From Symsagittifera roscoffensis (lineage: Eukaryota; Xenacoelomorpha; Acoela; Convolutidae): a stretch of DNA of 60,000 nt. The stretch covers positions 73,719,465 through 73,779,464 of the forward strand of contig NC_087064.1 in NCBI RefSeq assembly GCF_963678635.1, read 5' to 3'. Positions 58,778 to 60,000 of the stretch are shown here, one piece after another. The position numbers and the translations under genes are program-made. The notes beneath the pieces were generated by a model that saw only the letters and a list, made by a program, of their open reading frames with translations, made no database searches and was not told the origin of the DNA. Within the stretch, counting starts at the first letter, position 1, and every line of letters begins with the position of its first letter.

Positions 58778-59212
58778 TCTGGAATACGTTTTTGAATGAC
58801 CCTTTGAACTCTGTGCCTTTATCTGACCAGGCATTTTGTGGCCGTTTTGTTCTTATCATTTGTTTGAACGCTTACGCAGTTGAGGTAGCATACTTTGACT
58901 TCAATGGTTGTGCACGTAGATAGCGGTACTTGCAATCCACTGCAACCATAGGATATTTAATGTTAATGTTGTAATCGACAAGTCTATTAACACAGGCTAG
59001 GTCGATTGACTAAAATTCGTCTATGTCAAAAAGTATCATTGAGGCGTGGTATTTTGCGACGAACTGTTCGATATTTTGTATATGCAGGCTCTGTACGTAA
59101 AAACTGTTTCACTTTACTTCGTGAAATTTTTTATTCCTCTTTTAAATTCTGTAAACTGCCAAACAATGCTGGACTCTTACTTGTAAATTTAGTTTTCAAT
59201 ATTTTTTCTTCA
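58778..59212 (-). pseudogene. Polinton rve-type integrase, broken and cut by gap
   Basis: Along the minus strand: SPALFGSLQNL, a stop, then SRSKVKQFLRTEPAYTKYR (about 59,130-59,075), a frameshift near 59,025, then SIDLACVNRL with the first catalytic Asp (codon 59,003-59,001). VAVDCKYRYLRAQPLKSKYA follows, and WSDKGTEFKGSF carries the second Asp (58,823-58,821). The 60-residue spacing and the DKGTEF block fit retroviral-type (rve) integrases of Polintons (C. elegans F54H12.3 type). The third acidic residue is expected in the N gap. In-frame stops precede SIDLA and AFKQM. Confidence 0.87.
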
Positions 59213-59500
59213 GCCGGTGTAATCCTCCTTGGCCGGTGTAATCTTCTTTAACCGGTTTTTCTTCAGCCGGTGAAGAATAGGAGCAGAGTCTTCTTCTTCT
59301 GCTCCTTCTTCTCGTTTGATTTTTTGCACTGTCCGTTCTCTTTCGCTGTCTGCAACAGTCCTTCCAATTCTGCGTCTTTTAATGCTTTTTGAGCTGGGAC
59401 TTGTTGACGGTTTCATAGGACAAAGGAGGGCTGTAGATGTTGAAGGGGAATTTGTGGAATCTCTGCTTCTTTGCTTTTGTTGAGCTTGTTCCGTATCCAT
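59210..59500 (-). CDS. Unrecognised Ser/Lys/Glu-rich ORF upstream of the integrase
   Basis: This is a 96-codon frame from ATG at 59,500. It is low complexity: Gln/Ser-rich at the start, a basic KSIKRRRIGRT patch like a nuclear localisation signal, then an acidic/basic end. Its last codons overlap a short tandem repeat around CCGGTGTAATC and run into the integrase region in another frame. It could be an N-terminal extension of the integrase, a separate small gene or chance. No family was recognised. Confidence 0.3.
   Translation of the reverse strand: MDTEQAQQKQRSRDSTNSPSTSTALLCPMKPSTSPSSKSIKRRRIGRTVADSERERTVQKIKREEGAEEEDSAPILHRLKKNRLKKITPAKEDYTG
59211..59265. repeat. Short tandem microrepeat (CTTCAGCCGGTG / GCCGGTGTAATC)
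   Basis: CTTCAGCCGGTG occurs at 59,210 and 59,254, with GCCGGTGTAATCCTC and GCCGGTGTAATCTTC between. It spans the start of the integrase homology and probably arose by slippage. Confidence 0.7.
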
Positions 59501-59539
59501 TGACTGAACCGTGACTTTGAAGTACTTGTTTATTACCAA

Positions 59540-60000
59540 CTGTTTGTCAAGTTTGAGTGACCTCGAAATCAGTGAAAATACTGGGTTGTAAAGTTTTTTA
59601 GTTGGTTGATGTTTATCATACGAAAAAACTAATGCCTTATGACCGGTTGGAACTTTTGTTTATTTTGAGTCTCTCTGACTTTTAATAATTTCTAGACTTT
59701 TTCTCTCTCACTTAAGTTTCTTTTCGTTCATCAGTTGTAATTGTAACATAACACGTTTAGTGGATGAAGTGGATGAAGCGTCATTAAGCCCAGCACTTGT
59801 TTCCAGATCATTTCCCTCGTCTTTTGTGAGAAGGAGAGCTTGTTCTTGCTGATTTGTTTTTGCTGTGGCATTGATAAGTGTTTCGGGGGTTGGTATGACT
59901 GGGTTGGTATGACTGATAAGTGTTTCGGAGGATTAGTTGTTGTTGCATTTAGGGATCTTAAACGATTCAAGTTTGATAGTTATGGTTTTGTTATGTTTGA
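59540..60000. other. Window edge, no recognised gene; small internal repeats
   Basis: GGTTGGTATGACTG is repeated at about 59,890 and 59,904, and ATAAGTGTTTCGG at about 59,874 and 59,916. The minus frame here (59,731-59,970) is Pro/Gln-rich, starts only with TTG, and reflects these repeats (PPKHLS twice). I make no gene call. Confidence 0.5.

Overview
The window looks like AT-rich nuclear DNA from an invertebrate animal; the species cannot be named from it. The reasons are a very long tandem satellite, a decayed Polinton/Maverick element (a virus-like DNA transposon of eukaryotes), a 200-N scaffold gap, and no compact operon-like coding. No intact gene was found. All recognisable coding homology lies on the minus strand and is broken by stops and frameshifts.

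Positions 1-43,760 are one tandem array that already runs at the left edge of the window. It has two tiers. The basic unit is 51 bp. Clusters of about 3-13 units alternate with a roughly 225-bp spacer that carries a nearly invariant box (core GTCAACCAACGGTGTTCC). I counted about 78 copies of that box by eye. Clusters and spacers are further duplicated into higher-order repeats of many lengths (about 375, 580, 735, 845, 1,009, 1,241, 1,437, 1,740, 2,965 and 6,240 bp). Because 51 is 3 x 17, the minus strand shows dozens of open frames repeating CSKSIMITKITHLTHVI. These are probably a by-product of unit length, not genes.

Positions 43,761-54,915 hold a degraded Polinton family-B DNA polymerase (pPolB) region. 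It is present twice, as a 6,025-bp tandem duplication that also took along about 0.8 kb of satellite. The copies look more than 99% identical and share the same frameshifts, so the gene was dead, or in any case carried these lesions, before it was duplicated.

Positions 54,916-60,000 continue leftover Polinton sequence. Read along the minus strand from the right edge, the order is: rve-type integrase (DD residues visible, third acidic residue lost in the gap), a 200-N gap, the C-terminal part of a capsid-like protein, an adenain-like cysteine protease, then the zinc-finger and N-terminal parts of pPolB. In a living Polinton these act together: pPolB copies the DNA, the integrase inserts it, and the capsid protein and its maturation protease suggest a virion stage. 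Here all are pseudogenes. The main points of interest are the architecture of the satellite, its constant box and inverted repeats, and the way a satellite edge and a dead Polinton were amplified together.
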